The notes: generated by a model from the letters alone, not told the origin. DNA of 64,000 bases from Bosea beijingensis (GCF_030758975.1 NZ_CP132359.1:1938811-2002810), one strand, 5' to 3'. Numbered from the stretch's first letter, positions 8,161 through 17,178 are shown. Program-made: numbers and translations.

Positions 8161-8289
8161 TCACATCCGGCGCGCCGGGATACGCCGGCCGGAGACGTGG
8201 GTCTCGGCGACGGTGCGGGACGGCGCATCGGCGAGCGAGACGTCGAGCAGCTTGAGCTCGACGATCGCACCCGGCGGAGCGGCGATCAG
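8161..8289 (-). pseudogene. Fragment of a YbaY-type lipoprotein domain
   Basis: Directly after the irr stop codon, in another frame, the minus strand encodes 42 residues containing PPGAIVELKLLDVSLADAPS. This matches the core of the YbaY/YscW-type beta domain, which usually reads LPPxAxxxVxLxDVSxADAP. There is no start codon, signal peptide or second half before the stop at 8161. It looks like the remnant of a gene deleted on both sides. The rest of the gap to 8089 holds nothing I recognise. Confidence 0.45.
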
Positions 8290-8750
8290 CTATCGATCTT
8301 GCGCAGCCGCACCACGACGTCGACCCGCGCGATCTCGTAGCCTGCGGGCGGCACCGGCAGGCTCGCGACATCGATCTCGTCGGCGGGAATGTCGATCACC
8401 CGGTTCTCGCCGTCGACGACGAAATGGTGATGGTCGTGGTCGGCCGTGTCGAAATAGGCCTTGGCGCCGTCGAGCGTCAGCTCGCGCAGAAGGCCGGCCT
8501 CGGTGAACTGACGCAGCGTGTTGTAGATCGTCGCGAGCGAGACCGGGATGCGTTCCTTCATCGCCTCTTCGAACAGCATCTCGGCGCTGACATGGCGCTG
8601 CCCCTTGGCGAACAGCACCCAGCCGAGCGAGACGCGCTGGCGGGTCGGGCGCAACCCGACGCGGCGCAGCTTCTGGCGTATATCGTTGAAGGGGCAGCCC
8701 TGCCGCACCGGCGTCCCGTAGCCCTGGTCCTGGGAGGTCAGGTCGCTCAT
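8286..8750 (-). CDS. irr: Iron response regulator Irr (Fur family)
   Basis: A 154-residue Fur-family regulator. The N-terminus carries GCP (Cys19-Pro20), the heme regulatory motif position of Irr, followed by the winged helix (RPTRQRV to ATIYNTLRQF). The second heme-binding region, a histidine cluster DHDHHHF, is at residues 104-110. Irr senses heme status and represses or activates iron and heme genes in rhizobia and relatives. It is divergent from the LysE-like gene and close to fabA-fabB-fabI, a neighbourhood I know from related genomes. A fatty-acid role is not implied. Confidence 0.92.
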   Translation of the reverse strand: MSDLTSQDQGYGTPVRQGCPFNDIRQKLRRVGLRPTRQRVSLGWVLFAKGQRHVSAEMLFEEAMKERIPVSLATIYNTLRQFTEAGLLRELTLDGAKAYFDTADHDHHHFVVDGENRVIDIPADEIDVASLPVPPAGYEIARVDVVVRLRKIDS

Positions 8751-8934
8751 GCCTTATTCTTATCCCTCATGCGCAACGAACGTCCGGACGCTCCGCCAGT
8801 CGAGTTGATCTTACTTCGACAAATGTAAGGTCTCGGTTGACGCGTCGCAAGTTCGCAAGCCTTGACCGGGCTCCTGACGGCCCTTGTCCGGCCTCGTCCG
8901 CATAAGCCGGAACCTGTCGTAGGCGAGGGCGGTC

Positions 8935-9570
8935 ATGATCGAGGCGGCGCATCTCTGGCTGTTCTTCCTGTTCGTCTTCGGGATCGTCATAGTCCCCGGA
9001 ATGGACATGACCGTCGTGCTCGCCAATGCGCTCGGCGGCGGCCGGCGCGACGGCCTGCTGGCGACATTCGGCGTCGTTGCTGGCGGGGTCTGCCATGTGA
9101 TCGTCGGGGCGCTGGGCGTCGGCATCGTGCTGCAGATCTGGCCCGCGGCCTTCCGCCTCATGCTGCTGGCCGGTGCGCTCTATGTCGCCTGGCTCGGCTT
9201 CGGGCTGCTGCGCGGCGGCGCCGCGATGCAGGCGATCCGCGAGCGGCGGCCGGCCAGCGCCTGGGCGGCCTTTCGCAGCGGCGCCCTCACCAACCTGCTC
9301 AACCCCAAGGCCTATCTGTTCATGCTCGCGGTCTTTCCCCAGTTCCTGCGGCCCGAACGCGGCTGGATCGGGGTTCAGGCGCTCGCGCTCGGGCTGGTCA
9401 TCGCGGCCACGCAGATCCTGGTCTATGGCGGGTTGGCGCTGGCGGTCGCGCAGGCGCGCAGCGTGTGGACGGGAAGGGATGCCGCTGTCGGCCGGATCGG
9501 GCGCGGCGTCGGCGCGCTCCTGATCGTCGTCGCAGCCTGGACGCTCTCGCAGGGATGGCGTGGATTATGA
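8935..9570 (+). CDS. LysE/RhtB family amino-acid exporter
   Basis: A 211-residue inner-membrane protein with about six hydrophobic segments. The N-terminal FVFGIVIVPGMDM corresponds to the conserved PGP/PGxD motif of the LysE/RhtB family, and the LLNPKAYLFMLAVFP segment is typical of its middle. The family exports lysine, homoserine, threonine or related compounds by proton exchange; the substrate here is unknown. It is divergent from irr, so the 184-bp gap holds both promoters. Confidence 0.88.
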   Translation: MIEAAHLWLFFLFVFGIVIVPGMDMTVVLANALGGGRRDGLLATFGVVAGGVCHVIVGALGVGIVLQIWPAAFRLMLLAGALYVAWLGFGLLRGGAAMQAIRERRPASAWAAFRSGALTNLLNPKAYLFMLAVFPQFLRPERGWIGVQALALGLVIAATQILVYGGLALAVAQARSVWTGRDAAVGRIGRGVGALLIVVAAWTLSQGWRGL

Positions 9571-9684
9571 GGCGTCGACCGGACTGAAGAGCGCCTGCGC
9601 CCTTTCGTGTTCGCCTTCCGCTGTGTTAGGCACGGCGGATGAGACATCGGCCGAATCCGGCCGGTGCCAGGGAGCGGTACGGGA

Positions 9685-10197
9685 ATGCAGCGTCAGTCGT
9701 CTTTCAGCTACGAGGAGATCCTCGCCTGCGGTCGTGGGGAACTGTTCGGGCCGGGCAATGCGCAGTTGCCGCTGCCGCCGATGCTGATGTTCGACCGGAT
9801 CGTCGAGATTGCCGAAGAGGGCGGCGAGCACGGCAAGGGCCTCGTCCGCGCCGAGTTCGACATCAAGCCCGACCTCTGGTTTTTCGACTGTCATTTCAAG
9901 GGCGATCCGGTGATGCCGGGCTGCCTCGGCCTGGATGCGCTCTGGCAGCTCACCGGCTTCTTCCTCGGCTGGCTCGGCCTGCCCGGCCGCGGCCGCGCGC
10001 TCGGCGTCGGCGAGGTCAAGTTTGCCGATCAGGTCCTGCCTTCGGTCAAGAAGGTCGTCTACGGCGTCGACTTCAAGCGCGTCTTCAAGTCGAAGCTCGT
10101 TCTCGGCATCGCCGATGGCTGGCTGGAGGCCGACGGCAAGCGCATCTACACGGTCAGCGACATGCGCGTCGGGCTGTTCAAGCCGGAAGCGGCCTGA
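9685..10197 (+). CDS. fabA: 3-hydroxydecanoyl-ACP dehydratase/isomerase
   Basis: A 170-residue FabA, which dehydrates 3-hydroxydecanoyl-ACP and isomerises the trans-2 product to cis-3, the branch point of anaerobic unsaturated fatty acid synthesis. The catalytic pair is His70 ([14 protein letters not shown]) and Asp84 (GLDALWQ), at the same positions as in E. coli. ATG 9685 is preferred over a GTG seven codons upstream because it gives the usual length. fabB follows after about 110 bp. Confidence 0.96.
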   Translation: MQRQSSFSYEEILACGRGELFGPGNAQLPLPPMLMFDRIVEIAEEGGEHGKGLVRAEFDIKPDLWFFDCHFKGDPVMPGCLGLDALWQLTGFFLGWLGLPGRGRALGVGEVKFADQVLPSVKKVVYGVDFKRVFKSKLVLGIADGWLEADGKRIYTVSDMRVGLFKPEAA

Positions 10198-10308
10198 GGA
10201 AAAACGCACCGCGACCTTGCGCGCCGCTGCCGCTCGGTCCATTTGCGCGGTATGAATCCAGAGCGACGGGCCCAGCCCGCCGCAGGCGGATAGCTGGAGT
10301 AAGCGAGC

Positions 10309-11535
10309 ATGAGACGCGTCGTGGTCACCGGGATGGGCATCGTCTCGTCCATCGGCAACAACACGCAGGAGGTCCTGGCCTCGCTGCAATCTGCGAAGTC
10401 GGGCATCTCCTTCGTCCCGGATTTCGCCGAGCACGGCTTCCGCAGCCAGGTTGCGGGCGTGCCCTCGCTCGACCCCGCGACGGTGCTCGACCGGCGCGCC
10501 ATGCGTTTCCATGGCGGCGGCTCCGCCTGGAACCAGGTCGCGATGGAGCAGGCGATCGCTGATGCCGGCCTGGAGCAGGCCGAGATCAGCAGCGAGCGCA
10601 CCGGCATCATCATGGGCTCCGGCGGTCCCTCGACCCGCGCCCTGATCGACGCCTATGACAAGGCGCGCGAGAGCGGCTCCTCGAAGAAGGTCGGCCCCTT
10701 CGCCGTGCCCAAGGGCATGTCCTCGACCGCTTCGGCGACGCTGGCGACCTGGTTCAAGATCAAGGGCGTCAATTATTCGATCTCCTCGGCCTGCGCGACC
10801 TCGAACCACTGCATCGGCAATGCCTACGAACTGATCCAGTGGGGCAAGCAGGACGTCATCTTCGCCGGCGGCTGCGAGGAACTGGACTGGACGCTCTCCG
10901 TCCTCTTCGACGCGATGGGCGCGATGTCCTCGGACTTCAACGGCACGCCGGCCCGCGCCTCGCGCGCCTATGACGTCGCCCGCGACGGCTTCGTCATCGC
11001 CGGCGGCGCCGGCGTCGTCGTGCTGGAAGAGCTGGAGCATGCCAAGGCCCGCGGCGCCAAGATTTATGGCGAGATCGTCGGCTATGGCGCGACTTCCGAC
11101 GGTTACGACATGGTCGCCCCGTCGGGCGAGGGCGCGGTGCGCTGCATGCGCATGGCACTCGAAGGCGTGAAGTCGAAGGTCGACTACATCAATCCGCACG
11201 GCACCTCGACCCCCGTCGGCGACGGCAAGGAGATCGAGGCGATCCGCGAGGTCTTCGGCGCCGGCGACAAGGCGCCGCCGATCTCGGCGACGAAGTCCCT
11301 GACCGGCCATTCGCTCGGCGCCACCGGCGTGCAGGAGGCGATCTACTCGCTCTTGATGCTCAACAACGACTTCATCTGCGAGAGCGCCCATATCGACGAG
11401 CTCGACCCGGCCTTCGCCGACATGCCGATCGTGCGCAAGCGCATCGACAATGCCGGCCTCGGCACCGTGCTCTCGAACTCCTTCGGTTTCGGCGGCACCA
11501 ATGCCACCATCGTGATGAAGCGGCTGGAGGTCTGA
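10309..11535 (+). CDS. fabB: 3-oxoacyl-ACP synthase I
   Basis: A 408-residue beta-ketoacyl-ACP synthase I that elongates the cis-unsaturated acyl chain made by FabA. The nucleophile is Cys162 in [12 protein letters not shown]; the two catalytic histidines lie in [11 protein letters not shown] and [12 protein letters not shown]. Full length and typical glycine-rich end ([11 protein letters not shown]). It follows fabA and precedes a small DUF3303-like gene after 7 bp, so an operon is likely. Confidence 0.96.
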   Translation: MRRVVVTGMGIVSSIGNNTQEVLASLQSAKSGISFVPDFAEHGFRSQVAGVPSLDPATVLDRRAMRFHGGGSAWNQVAMEQAIADAGLEQAEISSERTGIIMGSGGPSTRALIDAYDKARESGSSKKVGPFAVPKGMSSTASATLATWFKIKGVNYSISSACATSNHCIGNAYELIQWGKQDVIFAGGCEELDWTLSVLFDAMGAMSSDFNGTPARASRAYDVARDGFVIAGGAGVVVLEELEHAKARGAKIYGEIVGYGATSDGYDMVAPSGEGAVRCMRMALEGVKSKVDYINPHGTSTPVGDGKEIEAIREVFGAGDKAPPISATKSLTGHSLGATGVQEAIYSLLMLNNDFICESAHIDELDPAFADMPIVRKRIDNAGLGTVLSNSFGFGGTNATIVMKRLEV

Positions 11536-11542
11536 GAGCGCC

Positions 11543-11815
11543 ATGCTCTTCATGGTGATCGAGCATTTCGATCAGGCCCGCGTGAAGGATGTCTACGCCC
11601 GCTTCCAGCATAGCGGGCGGATGGCACCGGCCGGCGTGCGCTATGTCGAAAGCTGGGTCTCGGCCGATCTCGGCCGCTGCTTCCAGATCATGGAATGCGA
11701 CGATATCGCCCTGCTGCAGGAATGGGTCCTGCAGTGGAACGACCTCGTGCGTTTCGAGATCGTGCCGGTCTCGACCTCGAAGGCTGCCGCCGCCGCGATC
11801 ACCAAGACTGACTAG
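11543..11815 (+). CDS. DUF3303-like small protein
   Basis: A 90-residue protein resembling the DUF3303 family (ferredoxin-like fold, unknown function). Visible features are MLFMVIEHFDQ at the start, the RVKDVYARF helix and a SWVSADLGRCFQIME strand region. It starts 7 bp after the fabB stop and ends about 130 bp before fabI, so it is carried inside the fatty-acid cluster and probably co-transcribed. A link to acyl metabolism is only inferred from position. Confidence 0.75.
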   Translation: MLFMVIEHFDQARVKDVYARFQHSGRMAPAGVRYVESWVSADLGRCFQIMECDDIALLQEWVLQWNDLVRFEIVPVSTSKAAAAAITKTD

Positions 11816-11942
11816 CCGTTTCCGCGCCGGCAACGGCCGGGCAATGCTGATATGCCGTTCAGAGTTCGACCGACCCGACCCGCCGACTCCCCTCCGTTCT
11901 CCCGCCTTCGGACCTGTTCCTGAAGACCCTTCCGAGTTTGCC

Positions 11943-12776
11943 ATGCTCCCGCTGATGCACAACAAGCGCGGCCTCATCATGGGCGTCGCCAATCAGAATT
12001 CGATTGCCTGGGGCATTGCCCGCACCCTTCACGCCCATGGCGCCGAGATCGCCTTCACCTATCAGGGCGATGCGCTCGGCAAGCGCGTCCGGCCGCTGGC
12101 GGAGAGCATCGGCTCGAAGCTGGTCGTGCCTTGCGATGTCGAGGACACCGCCTCGGTCAATGCCGCCTTCGCCACGCTGGACGAGGCCTGGGGCGGCGAC
12201 CCCGAGCGCAACACGCTCGATTTTATCGTTCATGCCATCGGTTTCTCCGACAAGAACGAGCTCAAGGGCCTCTATGCCGACACCAGCCGTGAGAATTTCT
12301 CGCGGACCATGGTGATCTCCTGCTTCTCCTTCACCGAGGTCGCCAAGCGCGCGGCGGAGCGCATGCCCAAGGGCGGCAGCATGATCACGCTGACCTATGG
12401 CGGCTCGACCCGGATCATGCCGAACTACAACGTCATGGGTGTCGCCAAGGCGGCGCTGGAGGCGAGCGTGCGCTATCTCGCCGGCGATTACGGCCCGCGC
12501 GGCATCCGCGTGAACGCGCTCTCGCCCGGACCGGTGCGGACGCTGGCCGGCGCCGGCATCTCCGATGCGCGGGCCATGCTGTCCTGGCAGCGCGCGAATT
12601 CGCCGCTGCGCAAGTCGGTTTCGCTTGAAGAGATCGGCGGCTCGGCGCTCTATTACCTCTCGGATCTCTCCGGAGGTGTCACCGGCGACGTCCATCATGT
12701 CGATGCCGGCTATCACATCACCTCGATGCCGGCGCTAGATTCGCTGCGCGCGGCCGATAACGGCAACGGCGACTAG
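11943..12776 (+). CDS. fabI: Enoyl-ACP reductase (NADH)
   Basis: A 277-residue FabI, which catalyses the last reduction of each fatty-acid elongation cycle. The nucleotide-binding region is LIMGVANQNSIAWGIA, and the active-site Tyr162 and Lys169 have the FabI spacing (Y-x6-K). ATG 11943 gives the normal length; the frame is open further upstream but without similarity. It completes the fabA-fabB-fabI set. It is the triclosan target in other bacteria. Confidence 0.95.
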   Translation: MLPLMHNKRGLIMGVANQNSIAWGIARTLHAHGAEIAFTYQGDALGKRVRPLAESIGSKLVVPCDVEDTASVNAAFATLDEAWGGDPERNTLDFIVHAIGFSDKNELKGLYADTSRENFSRTMVISCFSFTEVAKRAAERMPKGGSMITLTYGGSTRIMPNYNVMGVAKAALEASVRYLAGDYGPRGIRVNALSPGPVRTLAGAGISDARAMLSWQRANSPLRKSVSLEEIGGSALYYLSDLSGGVTGDVHHVDAGYHITSMPALDSLRAADNGNGD

Positions 12777-12830
12777 TCGGAACCCTGTGGCCGGGGCGCG
12801 GTTTTCCTTTGATCGAAAGGAGGGTGCGCG

Positions 12831-13076
12831 ATGGTCATGGTGAAATACGAGATAGTGGAGCACGACGGCGGCTGGGCCTACAGAGCTGGCGGAGCCTTGT
12901 CGGAAACCTTCCCGACGCATGACGCGGCGCTGAAGGCGGCGACCCGCGCCGCCGCGCGCCAGACGGTGGCCGGGACCACCGACGGTATCGTCTACCAGGA
13001 CCAGAACGGCCGCTGGCACGAGGAGCTGGCGGACGGCCATGACCGGCCCGCGACGCGCGTGGTCGACGGAGGCTGA
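12831..13076 (+). CDS. DUF2188-like small protein
   Basis: An 81-residue protein with the pattern of DUF2188: a strand KYEIVEHDGGWAYRAGG, then FPTHDAALKAATRAA and the end VYQDQNGRWHEE. This family is short, widespread and of unknown function. A strong AAGGAGGG ribosome-binding site lies 6 nt before ATG 12831. It stands alone after fabI. Confidence 0.78.
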   Translation: MVMVKYEIVEHDGGWAYRAGGALSETFPTHDAALKAATRAAARQTVAGTTDGIVYQDQNGRWHEELADGHDRPATRVVDGG

Positions 13077-13146
13077 GCAGCGGTTCGCGGTCGCGACTGG
13101 CAACAGGGCCGCATGGCGGCCCTTTCGCTTGGCCTGCCGGCAGGTT

Positions 13147-13503
13147 TCAGCGCGCGGTGAAGAAGGTCAACAGCACCTTGTTCTTCTCGCCGAGCAGGCA
13201 GAGGAAGCGGCGCGGTTTGTCCGAGCGGTCGGTCCGCAGATAGGCTTCGGCCATGACGATGCGCGTGACCGGGATATCCTCGATCTTCGATTCCGAGACA
13301 GCGACGGTGGCAGCGTCCTCGTCGATATAGATGTCCTTGATCTCCGGTTCCTTGGCATGGAGCGCCTGCAGCGCGGCGGTCTTGCAGGTCGCGATCTCCG
13401 GCGTCGCCGGCTTCTCGCTTTTCGGCGGGACTTCCTGGGCGAGAGCCGCGACGGGCGCGCAGAGGGCGGCGGAGATCAGGGCAGGGGCGAGGAAACGGAG
13501 CAT
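13147..13503 (-). CDS. Secreted protein of unknown function, 118 aa
   Basis: I do not recognise this family. The product has a signal peptide (MLRFLAPALISAAL through ALAQ, about 22 residues), then a short proline/lysine linker and a domain with two cysteines (ATCKTAALQALHA and RRFLCLLGEKN) that could form a disulfide. It ends with a basic hydrophobic strand. ATG 13503 is chosen because it opens the signal peptide; the frame extends upstream without one. It is likely periplasmic. Confidence 0.7.
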   Translation of the reverse strand: MLRFLAPALISAALCAPVAALAQEVPPKSEKPATPEIATCKTAALQALHAKEPEIKDIYIDEDAATVAVSESKIEDIPVTRIVMAEAYLRTDRSDKPRRFLCLLGEKNKVLLTFFTAR

Positions 13504-13580
13504 GCCGGGAGCACTCGGGTTGATCGGTGAGTGCTGAACGCGCGAGCAGGCCGGCGGTTCATCATCGGCGCTTCTGAAGG

Positions 13581-13634
13581 GTGTCATCGCGTGCGCGCTG
13601 CGGCACGCAGTGCCGCTGCGCAGACACGGGACCG
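13581..13634 (+). repeat. Left inverted repeat flanking the GIY-YIG gene
   Basis: Begins GTGTCATCGCGTGCG and ends CAGACACGGGACCG. It has an internal imperfect palindrome (GCGCTGCGGCAC opposite GTGCCGCTGCGC), so a single copy can fold into a hairpin. The inverted partner is at 13983-14037. Confidence 0.85.
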
Positions 13635-13677
13635 TGCGCAGGATAGGGTATCGTCTCGTTCTCGACGCAAGGTTCGG

Positions 13678-13962
13678 ATGACCGCTCGCATCTACGCCGT
13701 CTACATTCTCGCGACGCGCAAGGACGGGCCGCTCTATATCGGCATCACGAACGACCTTGAACGCCGGATCGCCGAACACAAGTGCCACGCGATCAAAGGG
13801 CACGCGGCCAAGTACAACATTGATCGCCTCGTCTATGTCGAAATCTTCGAGGACCCCAATCAGGCGATCGAACGCGAGAAACTCCTCAAAACATGGCGCC
13901 GCGCCTGGAAAATCGCGCTCATCGAAAAGGAAAACCCGGCGTGGTCTGACCTCGCCGGGTGA
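13678..13962 (+). CDS. GIY-YIG endonuclease-domain protein
   Basis: A 94-residue stand-alone GIY-YIG domain protein. The motif pair is AVYILATRK (the GIY position reads VYI) and LYIGITNDLERR (the YIG motif), with the conserved Arg in LERRIAEHK, the Glu in AIEREKLLKTWRR and the terminal KIALIEKENPAW. The family includes UvrC-like and homing nucleases that nick or cut DNA. Small members of this type are common in multiple copies in Alphaproteobacteria, with unknown roles. The ATG at 13678 gives the family's usual start. It is bracketed by the inverted repeats. Confidence 0.9.
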   Translation: MTARIYAVYILATRKDGPLYIGITNDLERRIAEHKCHAIKGHAAKYNIDRLVYVEIFEDPNQAIEREKLLKTWRRAWKIALIEKENPAWSDLAG

Positions 13963-13982
13963 TCGGAGCTTTTATCGTCATG

Positions 13983-14037
13983 CGGTCCCGTGTCTGCACA
14001 GCGGCATTCACATGCCGCAGCGCGCACGGGATGACAC
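13983..14037 (-). repeat. Right inverted repeat flanking the GIY-YIG gene
   Basis: Begins CGGTCCCGTGTCTGC and ends GGGATGACAC, the inverted partner of 13581-13634. Differences fall mainly in the central loop, while the outer 20 bp and the stem flanks are conserved. That pattern suggests selection on structure or recent exchange. Confidence 0.85.
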
Positions 14038-14066
14038 CTGGGAGGCGCCCTGCGATAACGGCGCTC

Positions 14067-15299
14067 TCAGAGCCCCAGCTTCTTCTTCCGCTGCCCCAGC
14101 GTGCGCAGGCGCAGCGCGTTGAGCTTGATGAAGCCGGCCGCGTCGCGGTGGTCATAGGCCACCGCGCCTTCCTCGAAGGTGACGAGGTCCTGGTCGTAGA
14201 GCGAATAGTCGCTGGAACGGCCGATGACATGCACGCCGCCCTTGTAGAGCTTGAGGCGCACGTCGCCGGTGACGAACTCCTGGCTCTTGTCGATCAGCGC
14301 CTGCAGCATCTCGCGCTCCGGCGAGAACCAGAAGCCGTTATAGATCAGCTCGGCATATTGCGGCATGATCTGGTCCTTGAGATGCGCCGCGCCGCGGTCG
14401 AGCGTGATCGATTCGATCGCGCGATGGGCCGCATGCAGGATCGTGCCGCCGGGCGTCTCGTACATGCCGCGCGACTTCATCCCGACGAAGCGGTTCTCGA
14501 CCAGGTCGAGCCGGCCGATGCCGTTGTCGCGGCCGAGATCGTTGAGCTTGGCGAGCAGCGTCGCCGGCGAGAGCTTCTCGCCGTCGATCGCGACCGCGTC
14601 GCCCTTCTCGAACGAGATGGTGACGATCGTCGGCTTGTCCGGCGCGTCTTCCGGCGAGATCGTGCGCGAGTAGACGTAATCGGGCACTTCGACCGCCGGA
14701 TCCTCCAGCACGCGGCCTTCCGACGAGGCGTGCAGCAGGTTGGCGTCGACCGAGAACGGCGCTTCGCCGCGCTTGTTCTTGGCGATCGGAATTTGATGCT
14801 GCTCGGCGAAGGCGATGAGCTGCTCGCGCGAGCGCAGGTCCCATTCGCGCCAGGGCGCGATCACGACGACATCGGGCTTGAGCGCATAAGCGGTCAGCTC
14901 GAAGCGGACCTGGTCGTTGCCTTTGCCGGTCGCGCCGTGGGAGACGGCGTCGGCGCCGGTCTTCTCGGCGATCTCGATCAGCTTCTTGGCGATCAGCGGC
15001 CGCGCGATCGAGGTGCCGAGCAGATAGACGCCTTCATAGGCGGCATTCGCCCGGAACATCGGGAAGACGTAGTCGCGCACGAATTCCTCGCGCAGATCCT
15101 CGATATAGATGTTCTCCGGCTTGATGCCGAGCAGCAGCGCCTTGTCGCGCGCCGGGCCGAGTTCCTCGCCCTGGCCGAGATCGGCGGTGAAGGTCACGAC
15201 CTCGCATCGATAGGTGGTCTGCAGCCATTTGAGGATGATCGAGGTGTCGAGACCGCCGGAATAGGCGAGGACGACCTTTTTCACGCTGCTGTCAGCCAT
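14067..15299 (-). CDS. argG: Argininosuccinate synthase
   Basis: A 410-residue ArgG, which joins citrulline and aspartate with ATP to give argininosuccinate in arginine synthesis. The ATP-pyrophosphatase P-loop is AYSGGLDTS at residues 13-21, and the citrulline/aspartate-binding stretch [15 protein letters not shown] is in the first half. Full length. It stands alone; argH is not in the window. A conserved intergenic repeat lies just upstream of its start. Confidence 0.96.
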   Translation of the reverse strand: MADSSVKKVVLAYSGGLDTSIILKWLQTTYRCEVVTFTADLGQGEELGPARDKALLLGIKPENIYIEDLREEFVRDYVFPMFRANAAYEGVYLLGTSIARPLIAKKLIEIAEKTGADAVSHGATGKGNDQVRFELTAYALKPDVVVIAPWREWDLRSREQLIAFAEQHQIPIAKNKRGEAPFSVDANLLHASSEGRVLEDPAVEVPDYVYSRTISPEDAPDKPTIVTISFEKGDAVAIDGEKLSPATLLAKLNDLGRDNGIGRLDLVENRFVGMKSRGMYETPGGTILHAAHRAIESITLDRGAAHLKDQIMPQYAELIYNGFWFSPEREMLQALIDKSQEFVTGDVRLKLYKGGVHVIGRSSDYSLYDQDLVTFEEGAVAYDHRDAAGFIKLNALRLRTLGQRKKKLGL

Positions 15300-15314
15300 C
15301 TGTTCAATTTCCTG

Positions 15315-15390
15315 CTAGAGCATTTTCAAGCGAAGTGGATACCGGTTCGCATGAAGAAAATGCGACAAAACAACGACCTAGAGCATCTCC
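15315..15390. repeat. Dispersed intergenic repeat of Hyphomicrobiales type
   Basis: The sequence around CAAGCGAAGTGGATACCGG, flanked by GCATTTTC (15320-15327) and its inverse GAAAATGC (15356-15363), is one I recognise from memory in many intergenic regions of related genomes. It folds into a long hairpin and ends with TAGAGCAT. It lies upstream of argG. Only one copy is in this window. Confidence 0.7.
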
Positions 15391-15648
15391 GCGGTCCTGG
15401 GAACGCGAAGATGCGTCAACAGCCCCCATGGGCCGCGTTTCGGACGCAATGGCGCACTATCGCAGCACTCGGGGCGAAGCAATCGGAACCTTCTGATCGA
15501 TCCCGCGTCGTCCGCTGATGGATCGAGGCGGGCGAGCGCGTCGTCCCTTCATTCCACAGGCGCCCCATTCGCGGCGCTTGCGGTCGCGTTGCGAAGGGCG
15601 CAGGCTCGATCGGGCGCGACACGACATGACGACCTGTTCGGAGGCTGA
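15391..15648. other. Gap between argG and the DsbA-like isomerase
   Basis: About 260 bp without a supported gene. It probably contains the promoter of the isomerase gene; I see no hairpin or operator. Confidence 0.4.
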
Positions 15649-16257
15649 ATGCCGAATCGTCCCGTTCTGGACTTCTGGTATGAGTTCGCGTCGCCCTATT
15701 CCTGCCTGAGTGCCCTCAGAATCGAAGATCTGGCCGAGGAGGCCGGCGTCACCTTGCGCTGGCGCCCCTTCCTGCTCGGGCCGATCTTCGCGGCGCAGGG
15801 CTGGAACACCTCGCCCTTCGCGCTCTATCCCAGCAAGGGCCGCTATATGTGGCGGGATACCGCGCGGCGCGGCCGGCGGCAGGGAGTCGCCATCGTGAAG
15901 CCCGAGAATTTTCCCCAGAATTCGCTGACGGCGGCCCGGCTGGCTCTGGCCGGTCGTGACGGCGGCTGGACGCCGGCCTTCTCGAAGGCTCTGTTCCGGG
16001 CGCATTTCTGCGAGGGGCGCAACATCGCCGAGGAGGCCGTGCTGAGCGCGGCGCTCAAGGAGGCCGGCAGCGACCCTAACGTAGCCATGCCGCTCTCGCG
16101 CAGCGAGGAGGTCAAGGGCCGGCTGCGGGCCGAGATCGAATACGCCAAGTCGATCGGCATTTTCGGCGCCCCGTTCTTCGTGGCCGGCGACGGCGAACTC
16201 TTCTGGGGCGACGACCGCCTGGAGGAAGCCCTGGAATGGGCGCAGGACGGGCGGTGA
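15649..16257 (+). CDS. 2-hydroxychromene-2-carboxylate isomerase-like protein (DsbA/kappa-GST fold)
   Basis: A 202-residue thioredoxin-fold protein. The N-terminal DFWYEFASPYSCLSA carries the Ser of the SPYS motif used by 2-hydroxychromene-2-carboxylate isomerases and kappa-class glutathione transferases. The C-terminal GIFGAPFFVAGDGELFWGDDR is the cis-Pro region typical of the family. These enzymes isomerise ring-cleavage products of naphthalene-like compounds with glutathione. No aromatic degradation genes surround it, so the substrate here is open. The next gene overlaps its stop by 4 bp. Confidence 0.88.
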   Translation: MPNRPVLDFWYEFASPYSCLSALRIEDLAEEAGVTLRWRPFLLGPIFAAQGWNTSPFALYPSKGRYMWRDTARRGRRQGVAIVKPENFPQNSLTAARLALAGRDGGWTPAFSKALFRAHFCEGRNIAEEAVLSAALKEAGSDPNVAMPLSRSEEVKGRLRAEIEYAKSIGIFGAPFFVAGDGELFWGDDRLEEALEWAQDGR

Positions 16258-17159
16258 TCATCGACCGTCGTCGCATGCTGCTGGCGGGAGCGGGCTTTTG
16301 CCTGGCCTCGGCAGCGCGGGCGCGCCCCGCCTTGCCCGGTGAGGCCCCGACCTATGACACCCGCGACCTGACGACGGTACCCAATGCTGCGGCCATCGGC
16401 CGGCGCTACTGGTCCCCCGGGCTCAACGAGGGTTATGTTCCGCAGGGCCTCACCGTCTTCGGCGACGAGATCCTGATCGCCGCCTATCGCAGCACCGAGC
16501 GCGACCAGGACAATGGTCCGGCGCGGGTGTTCCGGCTTGCGCGTCTGGACGGGCGCCTGCTCGGCAGCTTCGCGCTGCCGGCGACCTATGGCCATCCCGG
16601 CGGCCTCGCGACGGCGCGCGACACGCTGTTCGTCGCCAATTCCGGCCGGCTCCTGGCGCTCGATTTCAAGGAATCCTGCCGCACCGGCGAATGTGCGCCG
16701 CTCAAGGAGGTGCGTGTCGACAAGGCGATGGGGCCGTCCTTCCTGGCCGCTTCTGGTGACGCGCTCTGGTTCGGCCCCTATCGCCGCGAGGGGGCGCCGA
16801 ATCTCCACGCGGTTGCCATCGATCGCATCCTCGCTGGCGGTGAGGCTCCGATCGGTTCGGGCGATAGTCGGGCCGTCCTGTCGCTGCCGCTCTTCGCGCA
16901 GGGCGCCACTTTCGACAAGGCAGGGAAAATCTGGATCGCGCAGAGTTCCGGCAACCGGCCGGCATTCCTCTCGCAGCTCGATCCCGCGAACGGCGCCACC
17001 CTTGCACGCTATCCGGCGCCCGGCGGGATCGAGGATCTTGGGCTCGCGCCGGATGGTAAGCTCTGGGCCGTCGGCGAAGCTGGCACGCAGCGCTGGAACC
17101 GCTGGAGCACCTTCTATCCGCTGGTCTTCGAGATCGACCCTGCGAAGCTTGCGGCCTGA
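16254..17159 (+). CDS. Exported beta-propeller-like protein with Tat-type signal
   Basis: About 301 residues. The start is probably GTG 16254, which overlaps the upstream stop (GTGA). It is followed by DRRRMLLAGAGFCLASAARA, a twin-arginine-type signal peptide with an AxA cleavage site. The mature part has repeated short strands with glycine and aspartate turns (GLTVFGDEILIAAY, GGLATARDTLFVANSG, LGLAPDGKLWAVGE), as in NHL/SMP-30-type propellers. Function is unknown; it is likely periplasmic and folded before export. Translationally coupled to the isomerase gene. Confidence 0.7.
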   Translation: MIIDRRRMLLAGAGFCLASAARARPALPGEAPTYDTRDLTTVPNAAAIGRRYWSPGLNEGYVPQGLTVFGDEILIAAYRSTERDQDNGPARVFRLARLDGRLLGSFALPATYGHPGGLATARDTLFVANSGRLLALDFKESCRTGECAPLKEVRVDKAMGPSFLAASGDALWFGPYRREGAPNLHAVAIDRILAGGEAPIGSGDSRAVLSLPLFAQGATFDKAGKIWIAQSSGNRPAFLSQLDPANGATLARYPAPGGIEDLGLAPDGKLWAVGEAGTQRWNRWSTFYPLVFEIDPAKLAA

Positions 17160-17178
17160 ACTTTGCCGCGTACCTGCA

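Larger units (their letters stand above)
13581..14037. mobile_element. Candidate small element: GIY-YIG gene flanked by inverted repeats
   Basis: A 54-bp sequence at 13581-13634 reappears as a 55-bp inverted copy at 13983-14037 (about 90 percent identical by eye). The only gene between them is the GIY-YIG nuclease gene at 13678. The unit is 457 bp, with 43 bp between the left arm and the start codon and 20 bp between the stop codon and the right arm. The arrangement resembles a nuclease-borne or REP-like mobile cassette. Mobility is inferred. Confidence 0.4.

Noticed and set aside
9565..11553. A 662-codon open frame on the minus strand over fabA and fabB
   Set aside because: It lies exactly antisense to intact, well-conserved genes, its composition is arginine/aspartate-rich as in GC-rich shadow frames, and it has no family similarity.
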